Of a stretch of DNA of 64,000 nt, positions 37,416-47,778 are shown one piece after another. The DNA is from Vitis vinifera. Taxonomy: Eukaryota; Streptophyta; Magnoliopsida; Vitales; Vitaceae. The notes below the pieces were generated by a model, which searched no databases, had not been told where the DNA came from, and was given only the letters and a program-made list of their open reading frames with translations. The position numbers and the translations under genes were made by a program. Position 1 is the stretch's first letter; each line of letters starts with the position of its first letter. The stretch lies in the NCBI RefSeq assembly GCF_030704535.1, contig NC_081822.1, positions 816,001 through 880,000 on the forward strand, read 5' to 3'.

Positions 37416-37884
37416 TTTCACAAAGTTCGTATCCTCTCTCACAAAGTTCGTACTCCCTCTCACAAAGTTCGTACTCCCTCTCACAAAGTTCGTACTCCCT
37501 CTCACAAAGTTTGTACCATATTTCACAAAATTTGTACCCCATCTTACAAAGTTTGTACAATCTCTCACAATGTTCGCACCATCCCTCACAAAGTTTGCAC
37601 CTCATCTCACAATGTTCATACTACATCTCACAATGTTCATACCATATCTCACAATGTTAGTACAACCTCTCACAATGTTCATACCATATCTCACAATGTT
37701 TTGTACCATCTCTCACAAAGTTCGTACTCAATTTCACAAAGTTTATACCACCTTTCACAATATTCGTATCACTTCTCACAATGTTCGTACCCCATCTCAC
37801 AATGTTTGTACTTCATCTCACATTGTTCGTACTCTCTCTCACACTATGTTTGTCACTCTTCTCACATTGTTTATACCCTCTTTA
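37416..37884 (+). repeat. 21-bp minisatellite array 1 (~22 copies)
   Basis: Consensus CTCACAA.GTTCGTACTCCCT, with three perfect 21-bp repeats at about 37439-37505 and progressively diverged copies downstream (CTCACAATGTTCATACCATAT and similar). Because the period is seven codons, both strands stay open and give artificial repeat peptides (SQSSYSL and CEREYEL units). These are not considered genes. Confidence 0.93.
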
Positions 37885-39010
37885 ACATGACATTTCCACT
37901 TACAAAATTTATATTTAAAAAAACAATCAAATTTTACCTTTAACACTTATAATCAATTGGAGTCCTTCATGTAATATCCTCCTAAGAGACAAAAATTATT
38001 GTTTTCCTTCTTCAAGATATATAAAACTTCATCTTCACAATGTTCGTACATTTTCTCACAGAGTTTGTACCACATCTCATAAAGCTCATACCCCATATCA
38101 CAAAGTTCGTACTCGATCTCATAAAGTTCATACTACATCTCACAATGTTCGTACCACTTCCCACAATGTCCGTACTTCCTCTCACAATGTTTGTACTCCA
38201 TCTCACATTGTTCATACAATTTCTCATAATGTTCGTACTCTCTCTCATAATGTTTGTACCATTTTTTACATTATTTGTACTATATTTTCACATTGTTTGT
38301 CACTCTTCTCACATTGTTTATACCCCATTTAACATGACATTTCCACCTACAAAATTTATATTTAAAAAATAATAATCAAATTTTACTTTTAACACTTGTA
38401 ATCAATTGAAATCCTTCATATAATATCTTCACAAGATACAAAAATTCTTGTTTTCCTTATTCAAGATATATAAAACTTCATCTTCAAATTTAATCTACAA
38501 ATACACAAAATAATAATATAAAAAATATTGATGACGATTTCATAACAAATGACGAAATGGTCTCAATTTGATTAATAATAACTCATAAAATAAAATAAAA
38601 TAAAAATCGAAATGTTATAAATCATTACATATTTAAATGTCATTTAACACGACATTTCTACCTACAATATTTATATTTAAATAAAAACACTTGTAATCAC
38701 TTAATGTCTTTCATATAATGTCTTCCTCAAAACATTTAAAACTTCATCTTAAAATTTAATCTATGAAAAAAAAATGATATAAAAATATTAATAAAAAGAT
38801 TAAATTATCTTAATTTGATTAATAATAAATTCATAATATTTTCTAAAATTTAATTTTTATAAATCATTATATATTCATTATTTAACATAAAATTTCTACC
38901 AACAAAATTTATATTTAAATAAAAATATATCAAATAACTTTTGACACTTGTAATCACTTGAAATCCTTCATCTTCTTCATAGAATACAAATTTTAAAATT
39001 TATCCCTTAA
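37885..39010 (+). repeat. Higher-order repeat flanking the minisatellite arrays
   Basis: The block AACATGACATTTCCAC.TACA, AAATTTATATTTAAA, AACACTTGTAATCA.TTG, AATCCTTCATATAATAT and ATAAAACTTCATCTT occurs at about 37885-38035 and 38330-38490, with diverged copies at about 38640-38760 and 38875-39000. The first two copies each directly follow a 21-bp array, so array plus flank duplicated together; the later two have lost the array. Confidence 0.85.
38031..38333 (+). repeat. 21-bp minisatellite array 2 (~14 copies)
   Basis: Same family as array 1 (CTCACAATGTTCGTAC and variants), but more diverged. It ends in the same TCACTCTTCTCACATTGTTTATACCCC and the same downstream block as array 1, so it is a duplicate array. 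Confidence 0.9.
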
Positions 39011-40228
39011 AAAATTTCAAATTTGATTTATCAAAACACATCCCACATATTTTATAACATGGTAGTTGAAACTATTTAATTTTTAGTATCCCTTTTTGTA
39101 TATATGAATAATGAGAGTATAAGGATAGTTGATAAGATTTTCTTTTTTTAGATAGAGTTCGGTAGTTCATTAAATAACAAATTATATTTGATATTTAATA
39201 ATAAATTATAAAAAAAGTTGTAATATTTATATAAGTATGAAATGCATGTGATTATTTCTCACTAATAGGTCATCTTTACCGGTTTAATAAGTTTTTGTAA
39301 ATTTTTTAATGACATTCAATTTACACCTATCATTTTATTATTAAGGTCATATGTGGGTAGGTATCCGAAATAAAGAGTAGGTACCAAAGAACAACCCCTA
39401 AGTTTGCAATTCTCCTTCTTTTTTTTTCTTTTTTTTTATTATTATTTTTTTTTGGGGTTTTGGTTTTGGTTTCAAAAACTTTTTGTTTTTGTTTGTTTAT
39501 TTTATAATGGGAACTATCAAATATATTTAATATTTATAAAAATAAAATATATGATATATATATTTGTATTTGTATTTATCTATTAGTTTAGTTGCTACAC
39601 TTTTTCTTTGTGAAGTAATTTGCCCTTAAATGATGCCCAAATATATCAAATATACCCTTATATTAATCTTTTTTTTTAAAAAAACTATACACTCCACAAT
39701 CCCATATGCAAGCATAAGCTTTTATCTCATATATTTGGTTGTGTTTGTCGTATGAACCTTTTCATCCATTCGGTTGTGAAAAGACTTAACAAAAGAATTG
39801 ATTTGATATTAATTATTGTAGGTGACATTGCTTTAAAAGGAGGTGGGGTTTGTTTTCGTATTTTTTACTGAATTTTAAATAAAACTTAAAGTTAAAATTA
39901 AGTATTAAGTTATTATTTTTCTAATATTTAATTTTTATTAAACATTAAAAAATAAAAAAGTAACATATTATTATTATTATGTTATATAAAATATTAAAAT
40001 ATATAATTTTTTCTATTTAGTCAAATATTTATAATAAATTATGAAAAAAATAAAAAAACAAATAACTTAAAATTTAAAAGTAAATTATTTTTAGTAAAAG
40101 GTTAAAACACCAAAAAGCTTGCTCCAAGTTTAAGGATTAAATTCAAAGGGGTAAAATAATTATCTCAGAAAATATAAATATTTTTAATTTTAATGTTTTA
40201 AAAAGTGAAAACAGAAGTGGGGATTTAC

Positions 40229-40345
40229 TCATACATGTGTTATTGTAATATATTATCAATACGAGTCAATAAGAAAGGCTGCACGCTTTTTTACCAGTGG
40301 AAAGCCCTCTACACGAGTATTTTGTCATGGTACGGATGCAATGAA
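40229..40345 (+). mobile_element. Truncated LTR-like remnant in the kinase A promoter
   Basis: TGTTATTGTAATATATTATC, then AATACGAGTCAATAAGAAAG, CTCTACA and TTTTGTCATGGTACGG match the 3' part of the longer LTR-like segment in front of kinase B. It lies about 200 bp upstream of the kinase A TATA box. Whether the missing part was deleted here or gained in unit B cannot be settled from the sequence alone. Confidence 0.35.
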
Positions 40346-40522
40346 TATGCCTCGAATACGGATGGTGTAGAGGGGGACACCAAAGGTCCAAAAGGCAATT
40401 GGGCCCCCGAACCCAGAATTTCCCCATGGAAATGAGCATGGGTTGACTTTTAATGGTTTTTTTTTTTTTTTTTTTTGTCCCCTTAATTCTCTTTTCAATT
40501 TCACATTTTTGAGAAAATAATG

Positions 40523-40530
40523 TATAAAAA
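40523..40530 (+). promoter_or_regulatory. TATA box of kinase A
   Basis: TATAAAAA within AATAATGTATAAAAAGGGGG, about 310 bp before the ATG. The same place in kinase B reads TACAAAAA. Confidence 0.6.
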
Positions 40531-40789
40531 GGGGGCTGTAACTTGTTAGTTGTGAGTTGTGACTCATTACTATGAACAGGTACAGCCCACAAAAAGTCCA
40601 AACGACCCGAGACTGACTCCCACCCTCTTTCTCTCTGTCTCTCTCACTCGGTTTCTTTCCGTCATCCTTCTTCTCTATTTCCGAGAATCTTTCAAATGGA
40701 GAAAAAAAAAACTATTTCCACATGGATCTGCTTCTAAATAGCTAAAATCCAGAAAGAGAAGGCTCTGAAGCTAAAAAGAGAGACACCGC

Positions 40790-40823
<34 letters not shown>
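40790..40823 (+). repeat. (CAT)n microsatellite just upstream of the kinase A start
   Basis: About 11 CAT units ending 8 bp before the start codon, inside the leader. Kinase B has only two to three (CACCATCATC) at the same place, so the run expanded in A or contracted in B after duplication. Confidence 0.95.
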
Positions 40824-40824
<1 letters not shown>

Positions 40825-40831
40825 CATCGAT

Positions 40832-43800
40832 ATGGGTAACTGCTGCGGAGCTCAAGCGAACGTAAACCCAGCGTCCAGCAAACCTCCCAGTCCAGGTAAT
40901 TCAACCTTCTTCTTCTTGGGTCCTTCAATTTTCTGCGGATTTTCCGAGAAAACCAAGGTGGGAAAAGAGGAAGTTTTTGTTCTGATTTGAAAAACGCCGG
41001 CTTAATTCCTGATCTTACTTTCCCTTCTTTTTACTGCAAATTTTGAAATGGGTTGATCGAAGAAACCATCTTTTATGGGTCTTTTAGCTTTTGATCATGA
41101 CTTTTTCATATGACCTTTATTAGCAGAGCTGTCGAATAATAACATCAAACAAGATAAATCGATCAAAGAAAGAAGCGGCAGTGGCAGTGGAAATGGCAGC
41201 TCCAATGGTGGCGAAAAAACTGAGACAGCTGAAACGGGGAAAATCATAACGCCCAATTTGAAGATGTTCACTTTCGCAGAGCTGAAGAGCGCCACCAGAA
41301 ACTTCAGGCCAGACACAATGTTGGGTGAAGGAGGTTTTGGCAGAGTTTTTAAGGGATGGGTCGATGAAAAGACTTACGCCCCGACAAAGGTCAGCGTCGG
41401 CATACCAGTTGCAGTGAAGAAATCCAATCCTGAGAGCGAACAGGGCCTCAAGGAATGGCAGGTTAGTTGAACAAGTCATGGAAAAAAAAATTATTACATA
41501 TTACAGCAAAAATTATCTATATACATATATATATATATATACACATATTTGGAATGTGTGTTTTTTACTTTTTCAGAATATATTTTTGAAAAAAATTAAA
41601 ATTTCAAGTGAAATGTAAATTCAAAAATTCAAACGTTAGATGTTCGTTGTAGTATCACTTTTTATGATATTGTTGATCTTATATCACTTTTTTTTTTCAC
41701 CTTTTTCTTGACGGATCAATTTTGAATCCTTAAAACCCTTCACTGTCATTTTTGTTATCTCCAATCATTATTTGTGATATAGAACAAGAAATTGTTGCGT
41801 GTCAAAAACTATTTTGAAATGTCAAATGTTACGCCGTTTAAATTAAAATTTAAAGCACATACCCTATAAATTAATTTATTTGCTATGGAATTATTCTTCC
41901 TTTGATATGACTTGTGTGGGCCATACATTTGAAAATTGTATTATACACTTAATTAGAAATCATAAATGATGAAGGGATAATTCTAAAAAAAAACTTGATT
42001 TAACTTTTGACTTGGCTTTGTAGATAAATTCAATCTTAGAGTCTTGAATATTTTCTGTTGGATTCCGATATTTTAATTACTTTTCAGGAAAACCGCTTTC
42101 CCACGTAAGTGCTTAATGTTTTTTTTTTTGTTTTTTCGCGAAGTAATGATTTTTTTGCGGTCAACAAGTTAAACCATTGGAAAATTTATAGTCAATGTAT
42201 TATGAGTGACTTCCATTATATTAAAATAAACGATGAGTTGTAACGCACTTATAACCTATTTAGTCTAGAAGTGCTTTAGAAGATGCTTACGTCGTGTTAG
42301 ACAAAATTTAAAACATCATTTAAAATAATAATTTAATTAAAAATACCCTTTGAAGTTAGATTTTAAGAAAATTATAAATACTTTGTAATAATTAAAAAAT
42401 TTCACACTAATCACTTTTTTTTATCCTTGTATTCTATATTTAAAATATTTTTATTTTATTTCAAATTTCATTTTATTTTCTGTTAAATATTTCTTATAAT
42501 AATATTATCGAGAAATTATTATTTGATTATACAAATTTTTGGATGCAGTCTGAGGTGAAATTCTTGGGAAAATTCACTCATCCCAACCTTGTGAAGCTCC
42601 TGGGTTATTGTTGGGAGGATAAGCAATTCCTCCTTGTTTATGAATACATGCAAAAGGGAAGTTTGGAGAATCATCTTTTCCGAGGTAAGAAAACTTTTTT
42701 TTCTAAAGAAAAGCAACAAAAATATGGAGAGTGTTTGTGACAATTTTCGAAAACACTAGTAAAACAAAAATCTTTTTGAAAACCTATAATATTTTTAATA
42801 TATATTACTTTTTTCTTGAAAAAAAAAAAAAAAAATTTAACTATCAAATATTTATTTATTTATTGGTTTAGAACAACAACACCAAACAGACTCAAATATA
42901 TATATATATATATATAAACTTTTGTAATATTCTCTATGTTTTTATTTGTTCCTCAAAATACCCTATGAAAAATAACTAAAAACATTTTGATTTTATTTTT
43001 AAAAATCACTTGTTTTGCAATAAATTCTTAAAAAAATATTTCAACCCAAAATATGTTTTTTAAAGCGGAACGAACAAACACTATTGTTAAGAATAACTTA
43101 CAAATCTTGATAATGAGTTGTAACGTGGATATTGCAGTTGGAGCGGAGCCACTTACATGGGAAATTCGCCTTAAAATAGCAATAGGAGCAGCTCGAGGTC
43201 TAGCTTTTTTACACACTTCTGAGAAGACAGTGATCTACAGAGACTTCAAGTCCTCTAATGTTTTGTTGGATGGGGTAATTAAATAATTCAATTTATTCAG
43301 TATTGTGATACATTTGATGCGTTATTATTATTATTTCTAAATTTGAAAGGTTTTTTTATTTTTATTTTTATAGGATTACAATGCCAAACTTTCTGATTTC
43401 GGGTTGGCAAAATTGGGCCCATCGAATGGTGATTCGCACGTGACAACTCGAATTGTTGGCACCTATGGCTATGCAGCTCCAGAATATATAGCCACAGGTA
43501 AATAACTAAATATCATATCTTTTATTCTATATTAAACTCGAAAAACTTCAAATTATTACAATTGTAACCTAGAAATAGCTCACTTACATTGTTGTCATAC
43601 GTTGTTACCTAATAAATTAAGTTTTTAAGTCAAATTATTGGTTTAATATTTTATTAAAATCTTATTTTAAATAGGATAATTAGGTTAAGGCCTGTTAGGA
43701 AGTAAAGGTTTAAGCTTTTGGATGAAGGCGATAGTTTAACATTACTGCTTATTTGGACAGGTCATCTGTACGTGAAAAGCGATGTATATGGTTTTGGAGT

Positions 43801-44242
43801 AGTTCTACTGGAAATGCTCACAGGCAATCAAGCCCTTGACTTGAACCGGCCGCCGGGACAACAAAATTTGGTGGAATGGGCTAAGCCATCGCTTACCAAC
43901 AAGAGAAAGCTAAAGAAAATCATGGACCCACGACTAAGGGACCAATACCCATTAAAAGCAGCAGCCCAAGCAGCCGAGCTTATACTCAAATGCCTGGAAT
44001 CTGATCCCAAAAATAGGCCATCCATGGAAGAGGTGCTAGAAACCTTGAAACGCATCAATGAAATCAAGGAAAAACCAAATAGCAAGGAAGTTAAAGTTGC
44101 CACGAATCAACCTCAGCTTCACCATCATCGGTCTCCGTATCACCCCAAACATGGCGGGGCCGGCGCCGGCATCGGAGCTCGAACTCCTCGACATGGGCGT
44201 ATGGATAGGAGAGGTCGACAGTTGACACCAAAGGTAGGTTGA
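40832..44242 (+). CDS. RLCK VII kinase, PBL31-like (copy A), six exons
   Basis: Exons: 40832-40895, 41127-41461, 42549-42684, 43138-43274, 43374-43497 and 43761-44242, totalling 1278 bp (425 residues), GT-AG throughout. MGNCCG gives an N-myristoylation site at Gly2 with Cys4/Cys5 for palmitoylation, so plasma-membrane attachment is expected. A Gly/Ser-rich linker precedes [13 protein letters not shown]. The kinase domain has P-loop GEGGFGRV (88-95), the subfamily insert [20 protein letters not shown], Lys119, [13 protein letters not shown] with Asp214, DFG 232-234 and [15 protein letters not shown]. All catalytic residues are present. The C-terminal tail is rich in His, Gly, Arg and Pro. Best family fit from memory is At1g76360 (PBL31), a clade linked to chitin/LPS immune signalling. 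The gene is expected to be functional. Intron 3 is about 350 bp longer than in copy B. Confidence 0.9.
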
Positions 44243-44765
44243 GTGGAAAGTCTTGTAATATGATAACTTTTGTTGATGTAAAGGCCCAATATCAGGCCCA
44301 ATTATTTTATTTTGTTGGCGCTTGGTGCATGAAACTCCTCTCCTTGTTGGAAAAGAAAAGAAATTCCAAGTTTTTAACTTTTAGTGATAATGGAGACTTA
44401 ATTTCTATTTGTGTTGACCAAAAAACGTAAAGAAGTAAAATAGATAAATAAACTATTTTGTTTTATCTTAGTGGGACAAGGCACCTCTTGAGGGGCAATG
44501 ACATATTCATGGATCCAAATTCAAGTCTCCCCACCCACTATTCAAGTGGTTAAGATAGACTAACATACCCGTATTACTTGAGTTTGCCTTAATATAAGAT
44601 ATTCTTAATCTCATGATAATTAAGTTATTCAAACATGAAGATGATGGAGAAAAAAAATGAGATGCTCATTCTCACTCTTTATTTATGTGTCAACTTGTAT
44701 ATATAAATTTTACCAAAAAAATAAATATGATATAAAGTGATAAGGTAAGGAAGATCAGACATTAC

Positions 44766-44830
<65 letters not shown>

Positions 44831-46556
44831 GGTATTTGCTTTTTTTTTTTTGTAAAGAAAGGAAAGCCTTGAGGTTATTTTGCTTTTATGTTTAAGTCTT
44901 GTTGATAAACCTCATTCCTTTTGTTTCTTTCCGTTCTTTTAATCAAATTGTCATTGTTATATAGCTATTTTGATAAAAATAAATTTAAAATTTAAAATTT
45001 ACTTTTATTTTTTTATATAACTAGTAGTTTTCCCATTCACTCAATTACTAGCATCATAATGGCATAGATACATATATTGTTTTAAAAATTGGCAATTGTA
45101 ATTAATATCACTCAATCACTCAATTGTAATTTTTTTCTCTTAAACTTATGAGAACCAAACATAAAATTATTGAGCTTAAAAATAAAGTTTTGTGTTGCTA
45201 GAAGCCCATCCAAACAAGGCTTTAGATTGTTATAGGTTCAAAGTTCAAACATTATTTTATAGCCTAAAACTAAGTCTCACTCTTTGAAAGTCTGATAAAT
45301 CAATTCAACGGCTTAAAGTAATTTAATAATTTAATTTAATATATTAAGTAGATTAAATATATTTGATAAAATAATTTAATATCTAAGTTAAGGGCCTTTG
45401 TTTTTTAAAATTTTTTGTTAAAGTAATTTGCTTTTAGATTTTAGTCGTTTATTTTTCTGTTTTTTCATAATTTATTGTAAATTTTTTGCTAAATAAAAAA
45501 AATAAAATATTGATTCTATTTATTTATTAATGCTTAATAAAATTAAAATATTATAAAAACAAATAAACTATTACTTAATACTATGAAATACTACTTAATT
45601 TTAAGGTCATAGAAAAAACAAGCAACATAGTGTTATCAAACACCCACTCTAAGTGGGACTGACTGTAAGCCCATTCAACTCCAACTTAGGAAGCCCTTGG
45701 TTTGGACAAGCCCACACAATCATTGGACCCTGGTGGCCTGGCCCATTTAAATATATTATCAATCGAATTACCCGGATTATTGGCTCACCTTCACCTGGAT
45801 CTATATAAAGTTATAAACTATTCTAATAAGCTTGCGTGCTAATAATAATTAACACGTACAACATGCAAGCCATAGATTCACTGTAAACCAACTGATCCAG
45901 TTTACAAATAAATAAATAAAAACATAGTAATAATAATATATACAATCCATGTTAAGGCCCAAATTAAATTTAAATACAAAATTGGAAAAAAAATTCCAAA
46001 AGAAATGAAAAATAAGTAATTAAAATGTAGCAATCGAGTTTAGGAACATGATTCCATATGATGCACGCTGACCTGCCCCTTTCCTAGAGTGCTCCTTTAT
46101 ATGATAGATATAGTTTTAAAAAGTTTAAAAGTCTGCATATATTTGATGGTGGGTGGACCCTCTGGTCATGATGCTCTTGGATCCCGGTGGAAAACGCCGC
46201 CGATGCGTTTTGATTGGTTAATCATGATGCGATGATGGTGAATTATTAGCTTTCATGGTATTTAGAATCGGAAGCTGTTTCTTAAGTTGGGGACTTTACG
46301 TGCTTTTTATTTAGCATTAAAAAAATAAAGAAATATCTAATATATTAATTTTTTTATTTTTTTTAAAATTAAAATATCTAATTTTTTATATTTAATAAAA
46401 AAATTATAATAAATGATACAAAATATTTTTAATAAAAGGTTAAAAAACCAAACACGTTCAAAGTTCAAGGACTAAATTCATATGAGTAAAATAATTATCT
46501 TAGAGAATATAATTATTTTTAATTTTAATTTTTTAAAAATTGAAAACAAAAGTGGG
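44243..46556. other. Gene-free downstream part of duplication unit A and start of unit B
   Basis: 44340-45700 corresponds to the stretch that occurs twice in unit B (50.77-53.62 kb). It includes a long TA microsatellite. 45640-46290 is a balanced stretch also kept in unit B (53.56-54.21 kb). No open frame with family features. Confidence 0.6.
44771..44824 (+). repeat. (TA)n microsatellite
   Basis: About 27 uninterrupted TA units in unit A. The matching places in unit B carry no TA run, so it expanded after the duplication. Confidence 0.95.
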
Positions 46557-47302
46557 TGTTGAGGCCTCGCATCCCTGTGATCCATGTAGTTGCTAAATGG
46601 ACGCACACTTTCAACCAATATTGAGTTCTGGTTCAGTCGTCACTGCAAAAGATGTCCGGACAGGGTGTCTGCACACACCCTCCGATGGTTTTGTCAACCA
46701 TGGTTAGAGAGATAAAGCAGTTGACTTTTTACTAGGTATAGCAAGCTTACCTTCTTCCTTGAAGGTTCATATATATAGTGACAGAAGCTTTGTCTCCCTC
46801 TTTAATGGTGGGAAGACTTTTTAGCTCGTCATGATGCTTCTAGGTGGGGGCAGGGCCATCATCACCTTTAGGGCGGCTGTCAGAGATTGTGGGAAGCGAC
46901 GCGACTGTCAGAGATCGTATGAGGTGACTTGCCATCATTCCTGCCATCTCGCTCTGCAGGTGGCGGAACGAGGGCCGTGGCAGGCTGTCGGAATAACGTA
47001 GTAAGACTTGCTTGCTTTAGTTAATGATTCGGACAAACATATCCGGATAGGATATATCGGTCGTCCGGATGTGATGTTTACGAGTGTCGTGTACTTCTTC
47101 TTGAGAGAGTCGGGAAGCGCGCCACGTGTCCTCTTAGAAAAATCCGGATGGAACTGATCCAAATAGAAATACGCGTCGTGTCATTAGAGGGAGGGGTCCC
47201 ACATGTACAAGTGTTATTGTAACGTGTGATCAATACGAGTCAGCAAGAAAGGTTGCACCCTTTTTCATTAGGGGAAAACCCTCTACAAGGAGAATTTTAT
47301 CA
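46557..47302 (+). mobile_element. Solo-LTR-like insertion in the kinase B promoter
   Basis: Unit B carries about 640 bp that unit A lacks, between AGTGGG and the shared GTGTTATTGTAA. It is GC-richer than its surroundings, starts TGTTGAGGCCTCGC, repeats TCCGGA-type words (at about 46653, 47040, 47057 and 47143), contains CCACGTGTCC, and runs into CTCTACAAGGAGAATTTTAT|CA, an end reminiscent of retrotransposon LTRs. It has no good coding frame. No 5-bp target duplication was seen, so the identification as an LTR is tentative. Confidence 0.4.
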
Positions 47303-47514
47303 CGGTACGGATACAATGAATTCACTGGAACTCTACAAAATGTGGAGTGCGTCTCCCTCGAATACGGATGGTGTAGAGGGGGACACCGAGAGGCAAATGG
47401 GCCCTGCAGAACCCAGAATTTCTCCATGGAAATGAGCATGGATTGACTTTTAATGTTTTTTTCTTTTTTCCGCCTTAATTCTCTTTTCAATTTCACATTT
47501 TTGAGAAAATAACG

Positions 47515-47522
47515 TACAAAAA
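47515..47522 (+). promoter_or_regulatory. Altered TATA position of kinase B
   Basis: AACGTACAAAAAGGGG at the position where kinase A has AATGTATAAAAAGGGG; a T-to-C change breaks the TATA consensus. Flanking bases are conserved, so the alignment is safe. Confidence 0.55.
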
Positions 47523-47778
47523 GGGGCTTGTGAGTTGTGACTCTTATGAACAGGTACAGCCCACAAAAAGTCTGAACGACCCAAGACTGACTCTGACCCT
47601 CTGTATCTCCATCTCTCTCACTTGGTTTCTTTCCTTCATCCTCCCTCTGTATTACGGGGAATCTGTTAAATGGGAAAAAAAAATCTATTTCCACATCGAT
47701 CTGCTTCTAAATAGCTAAAATTCAGAAAGAGAAAGCTCTGAAGCTAAAAAAGAGAGACACCACCATCATCCCATCGAT

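Noticed and set aside
37292-37943. Open frames of 80-122 codons over the repeat arrays on both strands
   Set aside because: They exist only because the repeat period is 21 bp; the peptides are simple SQSSYSL or CEREYEL-type repeats and no gene structure surrounds them.
37416-38333. CRISPR array
   Set aside because: The regular short repeats have no unique spacers, the copies grade into each other, and the genome is a plant.
40696-40734. Conserved upstream ORF in the leaders of kinases A and B
   Set aside because: Both leaders have an ATG before an A-run, but the A-run length differs, so the frames and peptides differ (ending at TAA in A and TAG in B). Only the position is shared.
44510-44560. 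tRNA or SINE B-box (GAGTTCAAGTCTCC-like) in the tails of the kinase duplication
   Set aside because: The word resembles a pol III B box, but no A box at the proper distance and no cloverleaf could be made; it recurs only because the tail was duplicated.
46935-47162. 75-codon minus-strand frame in the LTR-like segment
   Set aside because: Short, no retrotransposon or other protein motif; chance frame in GC-richer DNA.
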